Shown: piece by piece, positions 23,408-31,640 of the stretch
Layout of the letters: the number at the start of each line of letters is the position of its first letter
How positions within the stretch are numbered: position 1 is the stretch's first letter
From: Prevotella sp. CAG:732
GTDB taxonomy: Bacteria; Bacteroidota; Bacteroidia; Bacteroidales; Bacteroidaceae
Direction of reading: 5' to 3'
DNA length: 38,866 bases
Assembly (NCBI GenBank): GCA_000436035.1
Contig: FR893248.1
Span: 1-38,866, forward strand
Made by a program: the position numbers and the translations under genes
Notes under the pieces: generated by a model
Databases searched by the model: none
What the model saw: the letters and a program-made list of their open reading frames with translations, nothing else
What the model was told of the DNA's origin: nothing

Positions 23408-24475
23408 ATGGAATTAGAATTAGAACCATTGAATTTCCCAAGTGATCAGGAACGCCCTTGCGTCATCGCCGGTCCATGTTCGGCAGAGACAGAAGAGCAG
23501 GTTATGACTACCGCTAAGCAGTTGGCTGCCAAAGGTTGCCACATGTTCCGTGCTGGTGTTTGGAAGCCACGTACCAAGCCAGGAGGCTTCGAGGGTAATG
23601 GTGAGAAGGCACTTCCTTGGATGAAACAGGTAAAGGAAGAGACGGGCATGCTCGTTGCTACCGAGGTGGCTACTCCAGAGCATGTGGAACTCGCCTTGAA
23701 GTATGGTATCGATATTCTTTGGGTAGGTGCTCGTACTTCTGCAAATCCTTTTGCTATGCAGGCATTGGCTGACAGTTTGAAGGGTGTGGATGTACCAGTG
23801 TTGGTGAAGAATCCAGTCAATCCAGACTTGGAGTTGTGGATTGGTGCCCTCCAGCGCATCAATCAGGCAGGTATCAAGCGCTTGGGTGCTATCCATCGTG
23901 GATTCTCTAGCTTCGACAAGAAGATTTACCGCAACCTCCCTATGTGGCAGATTCCTATCGAGTTGCATCGCCGCATACCACAGTTGCCTATCATCTGTGA
24001 CCCTAGCCACATTGGTGGTCGTCGCGACTTGATTGCTCCTCTCTGCCAGCAGGCTATGGACTTGGGCTTTGATGGCCTTATCGTAGAGAGCCACTGCCAG
24101 CCAGACGATGCGTGGAGCGATGCTAAGCAGCAGGTTACACCAGATGTACTCGATTATATCCTCAGTCTTCTTGTAGTTCGTGACGAGCATTATTCTACCG
24201 AGGGTTTGCATACTTTGCGTGGACAGATCGATGAACTCGACAACCAGTTGATGGATCTTTTGGCTAAACGTATGCGTGTATGCCGTGAGATTGGTACTTA
24301 CAAGAAGGAGCACAACATGACCATCGTGCAGACCAACCGTTACAACGAGATTCTTGACAAGCGTGGTGCGCAGGCTTCTCTCTGTGGCATGAGTCCAGAA
24401 TTCGCAGCACAAATCTTTGAGCACATCCATGAGGAGAGTGTTCGTCAGCAGTTGGAGATTTTGAATCAGAAGTAA
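23408..24475 (+). CDS. Bifunctional DAHP synthase with C-terminal chorismate mutase
   Basis: A 355-residue fusion. Residues 15-255 are a DAHP synthase: CVIAGPCSAE, MFRAGVWKPRTKPGGFEG, GIDILWVGARTSANPF, LVKNPVNPD, GAIHRGFSS, PIICDPSHIGGRR and LIVESHCQPD. Residues about 265-355 are an AroQ-type chorismate mutase (LHTLRGQIDELDNQLMDLLAKRM, then EIGTYKK). It joins the first step of the shikimate route to the branch-point step. The C-terminal placement of the mutase is the arrangement known from Porphyromonas, unlike the N-terminal fusion in Bacillus, and prephenate feedback is likely. It is 1 bp from the next gene. Confidence 0.95.
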   Translation: MELELEPLNFPSDQERPCVIAGPCSAETEEQVMTTAKQLAAKGCHMFRAGVWKPRTKPGGFEGNGEKALPWMKQVKEETGMLVATEVATPEHVELALKYGIDILWVGARTSANPFAMQALADSLKGVDVPVLVKNPVNPDLELWIGALQRINQAGIKRLGAIHRGFSSFDKKIYRNLPMWQIPIELHRRIPQLPIICDPSHIGGRRDLIAPLCQQAMDLGFDGLIVESHCQPDDAWSDAKQQVTPDVLDYILSLLVVRDEHYSTEGLHTLRGQIDELDNQLMDLLAKRMRVCREIGTYKKEHNMTIVQTNRYNEILDKRGAQASLCGMSPEFAAQIFEHIHEESVRQQLEILNQK

Positions 24476-24476
24476 G

Positions 24477-25274
24477 ATGAGAATTTTGATTATGGGAGCA
24501 GGTAAGATGGGAAGTTTTTTCATCGACCTGCTCAGCTTCGACCATGAGGTAGCGGTATATGAAAAGGATGCCAAGCGTTTGCGCTTTACCTACAACTGCT
24601 ATCGCTTTACCAAGATGGAGGAAATAGAGATGTTTCGTCCGGAGTTGGTCATCAATGCGGTGACGGTGAAATATACTTTACCAGCTTTCGAAGAAGTCCT
24701 GCCTCATCTTTCTAAGGACTGTATCATCAGTGATATAGCCTCTGTAAAGACTGGTTTGCAGGCATTCTATGAGAAGAGTGGATTCCGATTTGTCAGTACG
24801 CACCCTATGTTCGGTCCTACCTTTGCCAACTTGAACCAACTCTCAGAGGAGAATGCGGTTATCATCAAGGAAGGCGACTACATGGGCAAGATATTCTTCA
24901 AGGACTTGTATCAAAAGTTGGGTTTGAGTTTGCACGAATACACCTTTGATGAGCATGACCAAACGGTGGCTTACTCTTTGAGTATTCCTTTTGTGAGTAC
25001 CTTTGCTTTCGCAGCAGTGATGAAGCATCAGGATGCGCCGGGTACTACTTTCAAACGTCATATGCAGATAGCCAAGGGTGTGCTCAATGAGGATGATTAC
25101 CTCTTGCAGGAAATCCTTTTCAATCCATACACCTCTGGTCAGGTAGCCCAGATACGTGAGGAGTTGGCGGAACTTATCGACATCATTGATCATAAGGATG
25201 CCCACCGCATGAAGATATTCCTTACCAAGATACGAAATCATGTGAAGGAAGACATTGAAATTAAGAATGCTTAA
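24477..25274 (+). CDS. tyrA: Prephenate dehydrogenase
   Basis: A 265-residue NAD(P)-dependent enzyme that makes 4-hydroxyphenylpyruvate for Tyr. The Rossmann motif MRILIMGAGKMGSFF opens the protein; DIASVKTGLQAFYE and STHPMFGPTF are family signatures. There is no ACT domain. The ATG lies 1 bp after the stop of the DAHP synthase-mutase, so translation is probably coupled. Last gene of the attenuated operon; a shared terminator separates it from the convergent RNase G gene. Confidence 0.93.
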   Translation: MRILIMGAGKMGSFFIDLLSFDHEVAVYEKDAKRLRFTYNCYRFTKMEEIEMFRPELVINAVTVKYTLPAFEEVLPHLSKDCIISDIASVKTGLQAFYEKSGFRFVSTHPMFGPTFANLNQLSEENAVIIKEGDYMGKIFFKDLYQKLGLSLHEYTFDEHDQTVAYSLSIPFVSTFAFAAVMKHQDAPGTTFKRHMQIAKGVLNEDDYLLQEILFNPYTSGQVAQIREELAELIDIIDHKDAHRMKIFLTKIRNHVKEDIEIKNA

Positions 25275-25292
25275 TGGGAATGTTTTTCATAT

Positions 25293-25337
25293 AAAAAAGG
25301 AGAAAAGCAAGAATTCACTTGTTTTTCTCCTTTTTTT
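25293..25337. terminator. Bidirectional terminator between tyrA and rng
   Basis: GGAGAAAAGCAAG (25299-25311) pairs with CTTGTTTTTCTCC (25318-25330) with one G-U; T7 follows on the plus strand and an A-run precedes it, so it works for both convergent genes. Confidence 0.88.
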
Positions 25338-25345
25338 CTAGTAGA

Positions 25346-26917
25346 TTACTTTGTCTCTTGCTCTTCCTGCATATCGAGGAATTGGTTATCCTTGTCGTAG
25401 AATTCGTATTGCAAGAATGCCAATTTCTGTGAAGAAATGACATTGAATCCGAAACCATACTTGAACTGCCACTTTCGCTTCAACGAGATAAAGCCCTTGT
25501 TGATGAAAGCTTCTACGTATGGATTCACATACAAAGTAAATTTCTTGACACCAATCTTGTTGACTAGTCTGTCTATTTTTCTTTCCAATTGGTCGGTGAA
25601 GAGGATGCTTGACTTAATCTTTCCTGTTCCGAAACAAGTAGGACAGGTCTCTTCCACGTTGACGTCCATTGCCGGACGAACACGTTGACGAGTAATCTGC
25701 ATTAAGCCAAACTTGCTCAATGGTAGGATATTGTGCTTGGCACGATCCTTTTGCATGTTTTTGCACATGCGCTCATAGAGCAATTGTCTGTCTTCAGCTA
25801 AGTTCATGTCGATGAAATCGACCACGATGATGCCTCCCATATCACGGAGTCTCAGCTGTCTTGCCAATTCATCAGCTGCGCCTAAGTTGACATCAAGCGC
25901 ATTGGCTTCCTGACCTTTTTCCCTAGTTCTGTTGCCACTATTGACATCGACAACATGCAAAGCTTCAGTATGCTCGATGATGAGATAAGCGCCATGCTGG
26001 TAGTTAACCACACGTCCGAAGGCAGCTTTTATCTGCTTGGTGACGTTGAAATTGTCGAAGATAGGGACTTTCCCTGTGTAGAGTTTAACTATGCCCGCCT
26101 TTTCAGGGGCTATTAGAGAAACATAGTTTTTGACCTCTTTCATCACATCCTCGTCATTGACGTAGATGTTTTCGTAGGATGGGTTAAACAAGTCACGTAT
26201 AAGAGCGACGGCTCTGCCGGTTTCCTCAAATGCAAGTTGTGGTCTTTTTTGAGTCTTCTGTACTTTCAGAATGGTGTCTTCCCATCTCTTGATGAGTACT
26301 TTCAGCTCAGCGTCTAGCTCAGCCACTCTTTTGCCTTCAGCCACTGTACGCACGATGACGCCACAGTTTTGAGGTTTGATGCTCTGAATGAGCTGTTTGA
26401 GTCGAGAGCGTTCCTCACTACTTTTAATTTTTGACGAAACAGAAACTTTTTCACCGAATGGCATAAGTACCAAGTACCTTCCTGCAAAGGAGATTTCTCC
26501 AGTGAGTCGAGGTCCCTTGGTGGAAATGGGTTCTTTTACGATTTGTACCAGAACTTCCTGTCCCACTTTCAGCACATTTTGGATGCTACCTTCTTTTTCT
26601 AGGTCAGGTTGTTTGCCGGCTTTAGAGAATGGGAAAAGTTTCTTTCTGTCGCTTTGTACTTGTTTAAGGTACTTTTGGTAGGAATTGAAATGACTTCCTA
26701 AGTCAAGATAATGAAGAAAGGCGTCGCGCTCATAACCTACATCTACGAAGCATGCGTTAAGTCCTGGCATCAGTTTCTTAACCTTGGCAATGTAGATGTT
26801 GCCCACCGAGAAGGATGCCTCACGAGTTTCGTTCTGGTATTCCACCAGTTGCTTGTCTTCCATGAGGGCGATGGATATGTCTTTCGGTTGGACATCAATT
26901 ACAACTTCGCTTGTCAT
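25346..26917 (-). CDS. rng: Ribonuclease E/G family protein (RNase G)
   Basis: A 523-residue endoribonuclease. An S1 RNA-binding segment lies at about 35-125 (GNIYIAKVKKLMPGLNACFVDVG and ERDAFLHYLD, split by a lysine-rich insert). The catalytic core follows, with HVVDVNSGNR and IIVVDFIDM carrying the Mg-binding aspartates, and the zinc-link cysteines are in CPTCFGTG. The C terminus is short, so this is RNase G-like and lacks the scaffold region of RNase E. It acts in 5.8-like/16S rRNA maturation and mRNA decay in the cytoplasm. It lies downstream of HU and the basic ribosomal-type protein on the same strand but after their terminator. Confidence 0.93.
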   Translation of the reverse strand: MTSEVVIDVQPKDISIALMEDKQLVEYQNETREASFSVGNIYIAKVKKLMPGLNACFVDVGYERDAFLHYLDLGSHFNSYQKYLKQVQSDRKKLFPFSKAGKQPDLEKEGSIQNVLKVGQEVLVQIVKEPISTKGPRLTGEISFAGRYLVLMPFGEKVSVSSKIKSSEERSRLKQLIQSIKPQNCGVIVRTVAEGKRVAELDAELKVLIKRWEDTILKVQKTQKRPQLAFEETGRAVALIRDLFNPSYENIYVNDEDVMKEVKNYVSLIAPEKAGIVKLYTGKVPIFDNFNVTKQIKAAFGRVVNYQHGAYLIIEHTEALHVVDVNSGNRTREKGQEANALDVNLGAADELARQLRLRDMGGIIVVDFIDMNLAEDRQLLYERMCKNMQKDRAKHNILPLSKFGLMQITRQRVRPAMDVNVEETCPTCFGTGKIKSSILFTDQLERKIDRLVNKIGVKKFTLYVNPYVEAFINKGFISLKRKWQFKYGFGFNVISSQKLAFLQYEFYDKDNQFLDMQEEQETK

Positions 26918-26950
26918 AGTTCTTCCATTTATCTTACATTAATCCCTTAA

Positions 26951-26994
26951 TAAAAAGGGGTATGTCAACACTCCTAAGAGTTGACACACCCCTC
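26951..26994 (-). terminator. Terminator of the HU/basic-protein unit
   Basis: On the minus strand GGGG and CCCC arms with an inner GTCAA/TTGAC helix and GAG/CTC tip form a stem (26957-26994), followed by TTTTTATT (complement of 26950-26956). It separates the 29-residue protein from RNase G. Confidence 0.75.
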
Positions 26995-27031
26995 TCAGTA
27001 ACGAACTGACTAAGAGCTTATAAGCTATGGC

Positions 27032-27121
27032 TTACTTGCTCTTATGTCTGTTCTTACGTAATCTCTTTTTACGCTTGTGAGTAGCCATCTTGTGGCCCTT
27101 CTTTTTCTTTCCGTTTGGCAT
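27032..27121 (-). CDS. 29-residue highly basic protein, probable Bacteroidota ribosomal protein (bL38-like)
   Basis: A 29-residue protein, MPNGKKKKGHKMATHKRKKR then LRKNRHKSK, with 17 Lys, Arg or His... nearly two in three residues basic, and no acidic residue. This small gene is conserved next to rng and HU in Bacteroidales. Its composition and position fit the extra small ribosomal protein described from the Flavobacterium ribosome structure (bL38 as I recall it); the name needs checking. It probably binds rRNA. It lies 98 bp after HU with no promoter seen between, so co-transcription is likely, and a terminator follows. Confidence 0.75.
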   Translation of the reverse strand: MPNGKKKKGHKMATHKRKKRLRKNRHKSK

Positions 27122-27219
27122 GATTTTAAAATTTTAAAATATTGTTATTATAAATGTTATCTCTATTTTGCTAGAGCTTAAACTCCTGTTTTTAAATATA
27201 GAACTTTTGACTAGTTGGA

Positions 27220-27513
27220 TTAGTCTTCAGCTTTCTCACCTTTCATCTCTGCGATGAAGCTCTTAGCAGGCTTGAAGTTTGGCAAGTCGTGAGCTGGAAT
27301 GGTAAGAGTTGTGTTCTTGGAGATATTACGTGCGGTCTTTGCTGCTCTGTGCTTAATGTTGAAGCTTCCGAAACCGCGAAGGTAAACATTCTCTTTCTTC
27401 TCTATAAGGCTATTCTTTACCTGTTCCATAAATGCCTCAACTACAACACCAACATCTTTCTTTGGCAAACCTGTAGCAATTGACACCTCATTAATGATAT
27501 CTGCTTTAGTCAT
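27220..27513 (-). CDS. HU-family DNA-binding protein
   Basis: A 97-residue nucleoid protein. TKADIINEVSIATGLPKKDV is the helical dimerisation start, followed by VYLRGFGSFNIKHRAAKTARN (the beta arm base; the GFGSF signature) and PAHDLPNFKPAKSF. Length and sequence fit HU/IHF; the acidic tail GEKAED is slightly extended. It bends DNA as a dimer. A consensus promoter lies just upstream. First gene of the unit with the basic 29-residue protein. Confidence 0.95.
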   Translation of the reverse strand: MTKADIINEVSIATGLPKKDVGVVVEAFMEQVKNSLIEKKENVYLRGFGSFNIKHRAAKTARNISKNTTLTIPAHDLPNFKPAKSFIAEMKGEKAED

Positions 27514-27554
27514 AATTCTTGTATATTTTTACTTGTTAATCTTAATTCGGTGTG

Positions 27555-27585
27555 CAAAGATACGAGTTTTTTGCGATATAACAAA
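27555..27585 (-). promoter_or_regulatory. Promoter of the HU gene
   Basis: On the minus strand TTTG (complement of 27582-27585), 19 bp, TATCTTTG (complement of 27555-27562). Start expected near 27548, giving a 35-nt leader. Confidence 0.85.
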
Positions 27586-27624
27586 AAAGTTAAGCGTTTT
27601 TTTGCAAAAATAATGCTCTAAGTA

Positions 27625-27656
27625 TTTGCATATAAGGTTTTTATTGTGTATTTTTG
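27625..27656 (+). promoter_or_regulatory. Promoter of the TPM/LemA unit
   Basis: TTTG at 27625-27628, 20 bp, TATTTTTG at 27649-27656. This places the transcript start after the upstream in-frame start codon at 27646 and so fixes ATG 27676 as the start of the TPM protein. Confidence 0.82.
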
Positions 27657-27675
27657 TACCAAAATTAGAAAAATC

Positions 27676-28503
27676 ATGGTTTTAAGAAGAACTTTTCTGT
27701 CTTTGTGGTTACTCTTATTTCCTCTCTTCATTTTTGCCATTGGTCAAGAATGGAGTGCGGAAAATGTACCCATTCCTTACCTTCGCGACTCCACTCAATA
27801 TGTATCTGATCCAGATGGCTATCTTACGAAAGAGGAGAGGGATTCTGCCAATTTCTATCTTCAGAAACTTAATTTGGATTGTGGGGTACAGAATGTTTTC
27901 ATCCTTGTGGGGCACGTCAAGAATCAAGATGCTTTTCGAATGTCTCAAGATGTAGGAGCCAAATATGGTATTGGTTACAAGAGTACTCGAAGGGGATTGG
28001 TGATTGTTGTGTCGGTTGAAGACCATAAGTATTTCATTGCTCCCGGTATGGGATTGGAGGGGGAGCTTACAGATGTTGACTGTGATGACATTGCTAGGGC
28101 TTGTATCGTTAAAAATATGCGACTCAACCAAACGGGAAGGGCTGTGGTCGAGACGAGCCGTGCTATATATAATAAGGTGAAGAGTGGACGCACAGGGGTG
28201 ATGGATGTGGATGAAGGCACTGTGGAGGAGGATGATTGGGCTTTTGTCATCTTTTTCCTTGTTCTTTGTTTTGGTATTCCTGCCTATTATTTAATAAGGT
28301 ATATATTAGAAGAATGTGGCGTTATCAAGAAAAGACAGCATCGCTCCAATGGTCAGAGACGGAGAAGTCGGCATGATGATGATTGGTTTCCTCCATTCTT
28401 CTTAGGTGGCGGAGGAGGATTCTCTTCTGGTGGCGGTGGTTTCTCCGGAGGCTCTTTTGGAGGTGGTTCTTTCGGAGGAGGCGGCTCTGGAGGAGGATGG
28501 TAA
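27676..28503 (+). CDS. TPM-domain (YgcG-type) membrane protein with Gly-rich tail
   Basis: A 275-residue protein. Signal segment RRTFLSLWLLLFPLFIFA; a TPM domain at about 30-165 (YVSDPDGYLTKEERDSANFY, STRRGLVIVVSVEDHKYFIA, GLEGELTDVDCDDIARACI); a membrane helix near 198-216 (FVIFFLVLCFGIPAYYLI); a basic stretch; and a tail of GGGGGF, GGSFGGGSFGGG type. The start is set by the promoter at 27625-27656. The TPM/LemA pair is common in bacteria; TPM domains are linked to membrane-protein repair or turnover, but function here is not proven. LemA follows after 55 bp. Confidence 0.87.
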   Translation: MVLRRTFLSLWLLLFPLFIFAIGQEWSAENVPIPYLRDSTQYVSDPDGYLTKEERDSANFYLQKLNLDCGVQNVFILVGHVKNQDAFRMSQDVGAKYGIGYKSTRRGLVIVVSVEDHKYFIAPGMGLEGELTDVDCDDIARACIVKNMRLNQTGRAVVETSRAIYNKVKSGRTGVMDVDEGTVEEDDWAFVIFFLVLCFGIPAYYLIRYILEECGVIKKRQHRSNGQRRRSRHDDDWFPPFFLGGGGGFSSGGGGFSGGSFGGGSFGGGGSGGGW

Positions 28504-28558
28504 AACTGAATGACAATAATAAATATCAAAGAATAAATTTTAAATATTATATTGAGTT

Positions 28559-29140
28559 ATGAAAAAGACTGGATGGATTATTTTAGGTGTAGTGGTAGTG
28601 TTGGTGTTGTGGCTTTTTAGCGGCTATAATGGCATGGTTGACAAGCAGGAACAAGCAACGACAGAGTTGGCAAACGTGCAGGCACAGTATCAGCGTCGTG
28701 CCGATATGATGCCACAATTGGCAAAGATTGTCAAGGCGTATGCCAAGCATGAGAAGGAAACTTTTGAGGCTGTGACCAAGGCGCGTGCCGCAGTGGGACA
28801 GGTGAAATTAGATGCCTCAACATTGACTCCAGAGAAACTGAAACAATATTCGGATGCTCAAGGTGAGTTGGCTTCTGCCTTTTCCAAGTTGATGGTGGTG
28901 GCAGAGAAGTATCCAGAATTGAAAGCTAGTGAGAACTTCAAGTCTTTGCAAGTACAAGAAGAGGGTACGGAGAATCGTATCAGTGAGGCGCGTAGAAAGT
29001 ATAATGATGCCGTGCAGAGCTATAATCAGACTGTGCGCAAGATGCCGAATGCCCTCATCGCAGGTATCTTCAATTTCCAGGTAATGCCAAAATTTGAGGC
29101 AGCGGCAGGTGCCGAAAAAGCACCCGATTTGGACATTTAG
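28559..29140 (+). CDS. LemA family protein
   Basis: A 193-residue protein with an N-terminal membrane anchor (TGWIILGVVVVLVLWLF), then NGMVDKQEQATTELANVQAQ, YQRRADMMPQLAKIVKAYAK, and the closing YNDAVQSYNQTVRKMPNALI motif of LemA. It is a long helical bundle facing the periplasm or cytoplasm. It lies in one unit with the TPM protein, the usual partner. The biochemical role of LemA is unsettled. Confidence 0.93.
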   Translation: MKKTGWIILGVVVVLVLWLFSGYNGMVDKQEQATTELANVQAQYQRRADMMPQLAKIVKAYAKHEKETFEAVTKARAAVGQVKLDASTLTPEKLKQYSDAQGELASAFSKLMVVAEKYPELKASENFKSLQVQEEGTENRISEARRKYNDAVQSYNQTVRKMPNALIAGIFNFQVMPKFEAAAGAEKAPDLDI

Positions 29141-29196
29141 ATAATTAATAATCTATAATTAATAGGGAATAAATAGGTGTATTGAAATATTCTTTG

Positions 29197-29204
29197 TACC
29201 TTTG
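29197..29204 (+). promoter_or_regulatory. -7 box upstream of pyk
   Basis: TACCTTTG fits the -7 consensus 42 bp before the pyruvate kinase start. No TTTG at the expected spacing, so only partly supported. Confidence 0.45.
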
Positions 29205-29246
29205 CACCAAATTTGAGTAGAAATTTCAATAAGGTAACGTAATAGT

Positions 29247-30701
29247 ATGAAACAAACAAAGATTGTCGCTTCCATCAGTGATCGTAGATGCGATCAGGAT
29301 TTCATTCGCAAGCTCTTCTTTGCTGGTATGAACGTGGTTCGTATGAACACTGCTCATGCTACCGAAGAAGGAATCCGCACTATCGTAAAAAATGTAAGAG
29401 CCGTGTCTCCTCATATTGGTATTATGATTGATACCAAAGGTCCTGAGGTGCGTACTACAGATGTCAAGGAACCTATACATTATAATATAGGTGATGTGGT
29501 GAAAATCTTTGGACGCCCAGAAATGGAGTCTTCTCATGATATCGTCAATTTGAGCTATCCTGACATTGCGGCTGACGTCAAGGTGGGCGATGATTTGTTG
29601 TTTGATGATGGCGAACTTGATATGAAAGTCATCGACAACCAAGGGCCAATGCTTGTTGCTGAGGTGCAGAACGAAGGTGTGCTGGGTGCACACAAGAGTG
29701 TCAATGTACCAGGTGAACACATTGATTTGCCAGCCTTGACAGAAAAAGATCGCAAGAATATTCTGCTTGCTATCGAATTGGACATTGATTTCATTGCGCA
29801 CTCTTTTGTTCGTAATGCAACTGACGTGAAGTCTGTTCAAGATATTTTGGATGAGCACCATAGTGACATCAAGATTATCTCCAAGATTGAGAACCAGGAG
29901 GGTGTTGACAATATTGACGAGATTATCGATGCTTCTTATGGTATTATGATTGCTCGTGGTGATTTGGGTATTGAGGTGCCTATTGAGAAGATTCCTGGTA
30001 TTCAGCGTCGTATCATCTCTAAGTGCGTCAAGGCTCAGAAGCCAGTGATTGTGGCTACTCAGATGTTGCATACCATGATCAAAAATCCTCGTCCTACTCG
30101 TGCCGAGGTGACAGATATTGCCAATGCAATCTTCTACCGTACCGATGCGTTGATGCTGAGTGGCGAGACGGCTAGCGGTAAGTATCCTGTTGAGGCTGTG
30201 CAGACGATGGCTCGTATTGCAGAACAGGCTGAGAAGGATAAGTCTCCTCTCAATGATATTGATCCTATGAAAGACGGCAAGATAGACCAGAAGCTCTTCT
30301 TAGCTCATGCTGCCATCGAGGCAACTAAGCAGTTGGGTGTGGCTGGTATCATCACTGACGGTGAGACAGGTCAGACGGCACGTGACTTGGCGGCTTTCCG
30401 TGGACCTAACCCAGTCTTGGCTATCTGTTACAAGGAAAAGTTGCAACGCTGGTTGAACCTCAGCTATGGTATCATCCCAATCTATCAGAAAGATCAAGTC
30501 TCGACCAAGGCTATGTTTACCGCTGCCGTACGTATGCTTCGACAGAAAGGCTATTTGCAGGAAGAGGACAAAATTGCTTACTTGAGTGGTAGCTTTGGCG
30601 AGGGTGGAGGAACCACTTTCGTAGAGATCAATAAGGTGAAGAAGATCTTCGATAACAGTTACTCATTCAACTTGCCATCTAACGGAATAGAAGATAAGTA
30701 A
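29247..30701 (+). CDS. pyk: Pyruvate kinase
   Basis: A 484-residue glycolytic enzyme converting phosphoenolpyruvate and ADP to pyruvate and ATP. Seen: N-terminal MKQTKIVASISD and FFAGMNVVRMNTAHA (substrate Arg), IMIDTKGPEVR, KIISKIENQEGVDNIDEI (active-site Lys/Glu), GIMIARGDLGIEVPIEKIP, KPVIVATQML and MLSGETASGKYP, then a C-terminal allosteric-type domain. Length and motifs are normal. It stands alone; a weak hairpin (GCCCAATT/AATTGGGC, 30712-30734) follows. Confidence 0.97.
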   Translation: MKQTKIVASISDRRCDQDFIRKLFFAGMNVVRMNTAHATEEGIRTIVKNVRAVSPHIGIMIDTKGPEVRTTDVKEPIHYNIGDVVKIFGRPEMESSHDIVNLSYPDIAADVKVGDDLLFDDGELDMKVIDNQGPMLVAEVQNEGVLGAHKSVNVPGEHIDLPALTEKDRKNILLAIELDIDFIAHSFVRNATDVKSVQDILDEHHSDIKIISKIENQEGVDNIDEIIDASYGIMIARGDLGIEVPIEKIPGIQRRIISKCVKAQKPVIVATQMLHTMIKNPRPTRAEVTDIANAIFYRTDALMLSGETASGKYPVEAVQTMARIAEQAEKDKSPLNDIDPMKDGKIDQKLFLAHAAIEATKQLGVAGIITDGETGQTARDLAAFRGPNPVLAICYKEKLQRWLNLSYGIIPIYQKDQVSTKAMFTAAVRMLRQKGYLQEEDKIAYLSGSFGEGGGTTFVEINKVKKIFDNSYSFNLPSNGIEDK

Positions 30702-30740
30702 TAGTTTTTAGCCCAATTTTATAAATAATTGGGCCAAAAA

Positions 30741-30772
30741 TTTGCTACTTTGAAAAAAATGCAGTACTTTTG
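30741..30772 (+). promoter_or_regulatory. Promoter of the export lipoprotein gene
   Basis: TTTG at 30741-30744, 20 bp, TACTTTTG at 30765-30772; 27 bp before the ATG. A second TTTG at 30749 is out of range. Confidence 0.83.
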
Positions 30773-30799
30773 CAGCGAAATTTTAATCAATTTTAAACG

Positions 30800-31588
30800 A
30801 TGAAAAAACTGATTGCTTTTGCTATAGTAGCATTCGCTATTGTCACGATGCTTGGAAGCTGTGGAAGCTACAAGCAAGTAGCTTATTTCCAGAATATTGA
30901 TTCTTTGAATCTTTCTGCGTCTAGAATGTTGTATGACGCAACCATCAAGCCAAAGGATCAATTGTCCATTATCGTCAAGACAACAGACGAGAAAGTTTCT
31001 GAACCTTTCAACATCTTCAATAGCAAGATGTCCAATATGGGAGGACAGAACCAAAACCTACAGTCTTATCTTGTAGATAATAATGGAGATATAGAATTCC
31101 CTGTAGTCGGTAAAATTCACGTTTTAGGTTTGACTAGTCGTCAATGTGAGGAGTTGATTCGCACAAAGATTAGTCCATACTTGGCAGCTACAGAGCATCC
31201 TTTGGTTACCGTTCGTTTGGGCAGTTTCCGTGTAGTTGTGCTTGGTGAAGTAGGTAGCCCCGGAGCTATCTCGGTTCCTTACGAGAAGATGAGTGTGGTA
31301 GAGGCTATTGCACAGAGTGGTGACCTCGGTTTGCAGGGTAAGCGTAAAAACATCCTCTTGATTCGTGAGGATGCTACAGGTATGAAGTCTGCTCATCGTA
31401 TGGATTTGACGGATGCAAACATCATCAATTCTCCTTATTATTATTTGCAGCAAAACGACATTATCTATGTCGAGCCAAATGGTGCCAAGAAGGGTACTGC
31501 CGGTTTGAGTAATTCTATTACTTTCTGGATCGGTTTGGTATCATCTATTATCTCTTTGGCAACACTTGCTGTTAGCGTTGCAAAGTAA
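30800..31588 (+). CDS. Wza-type polysaccharide export lipoprotein
   Basis: A 262-residue outer-membrane or periplasmic lipoprotein (lipobox LGSC). It has a Poly_export domain (YDATIKPKDQLSIIVKTTD, QSYLVDNNGDIEFPVVGKI and LGLTSRQCEELI) and an SLBB-type segment (FRVVVLGEVGSPGAISVP, VVEAIAQSGDLG), with a closing hydrophobic helix (FWIGLVSSIISLATLAVSVA). It forms the outer-membrane exit of capsule or exopolysaccharide systems. Oddly, no Wzc kinase, flippase or glycosyltransferase gene lies nearby; it sits alone between pyk and glmS with its own promoter. GlmS next door makes amino-sugar precursors, which may be coincidence. Confidence 0.9.
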   Translation: MKKLIAFAIVAFAIVTMLGSCGSYKQVAYFQNIDSLNLSASRMLYDATIKPKDQLSIIVKTTDEKVSEPFNIFNSKMSNMGGQNQNLQSYLVDNNGDIEFPVVGKIHVLGLTSRQCEELIRTKISPYLAATEHPLVTVRLGSFRVVVLGEVGSPGAISVPYEKMSVVEAIAQSGDLGLQGKRKNILLIREDATGMKSAHRMDLTDANIINSPYYYLQQNDIIYVEPNGAKKGTAGLSNSITFWIGLVSSIISLATLAVSVAK

Positions 31589-31640
31589 GCTAGTTTTGTT
31601 GATTATCAACTTAATCTGTTTTTGATTATATATAATAATT

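Noticed and set aside
28325..28516. Coding repeat at the end of the TPM protein as a DNA repeat element
   Set aside because: It is simply the glycine-rich codon run of the protein tail.
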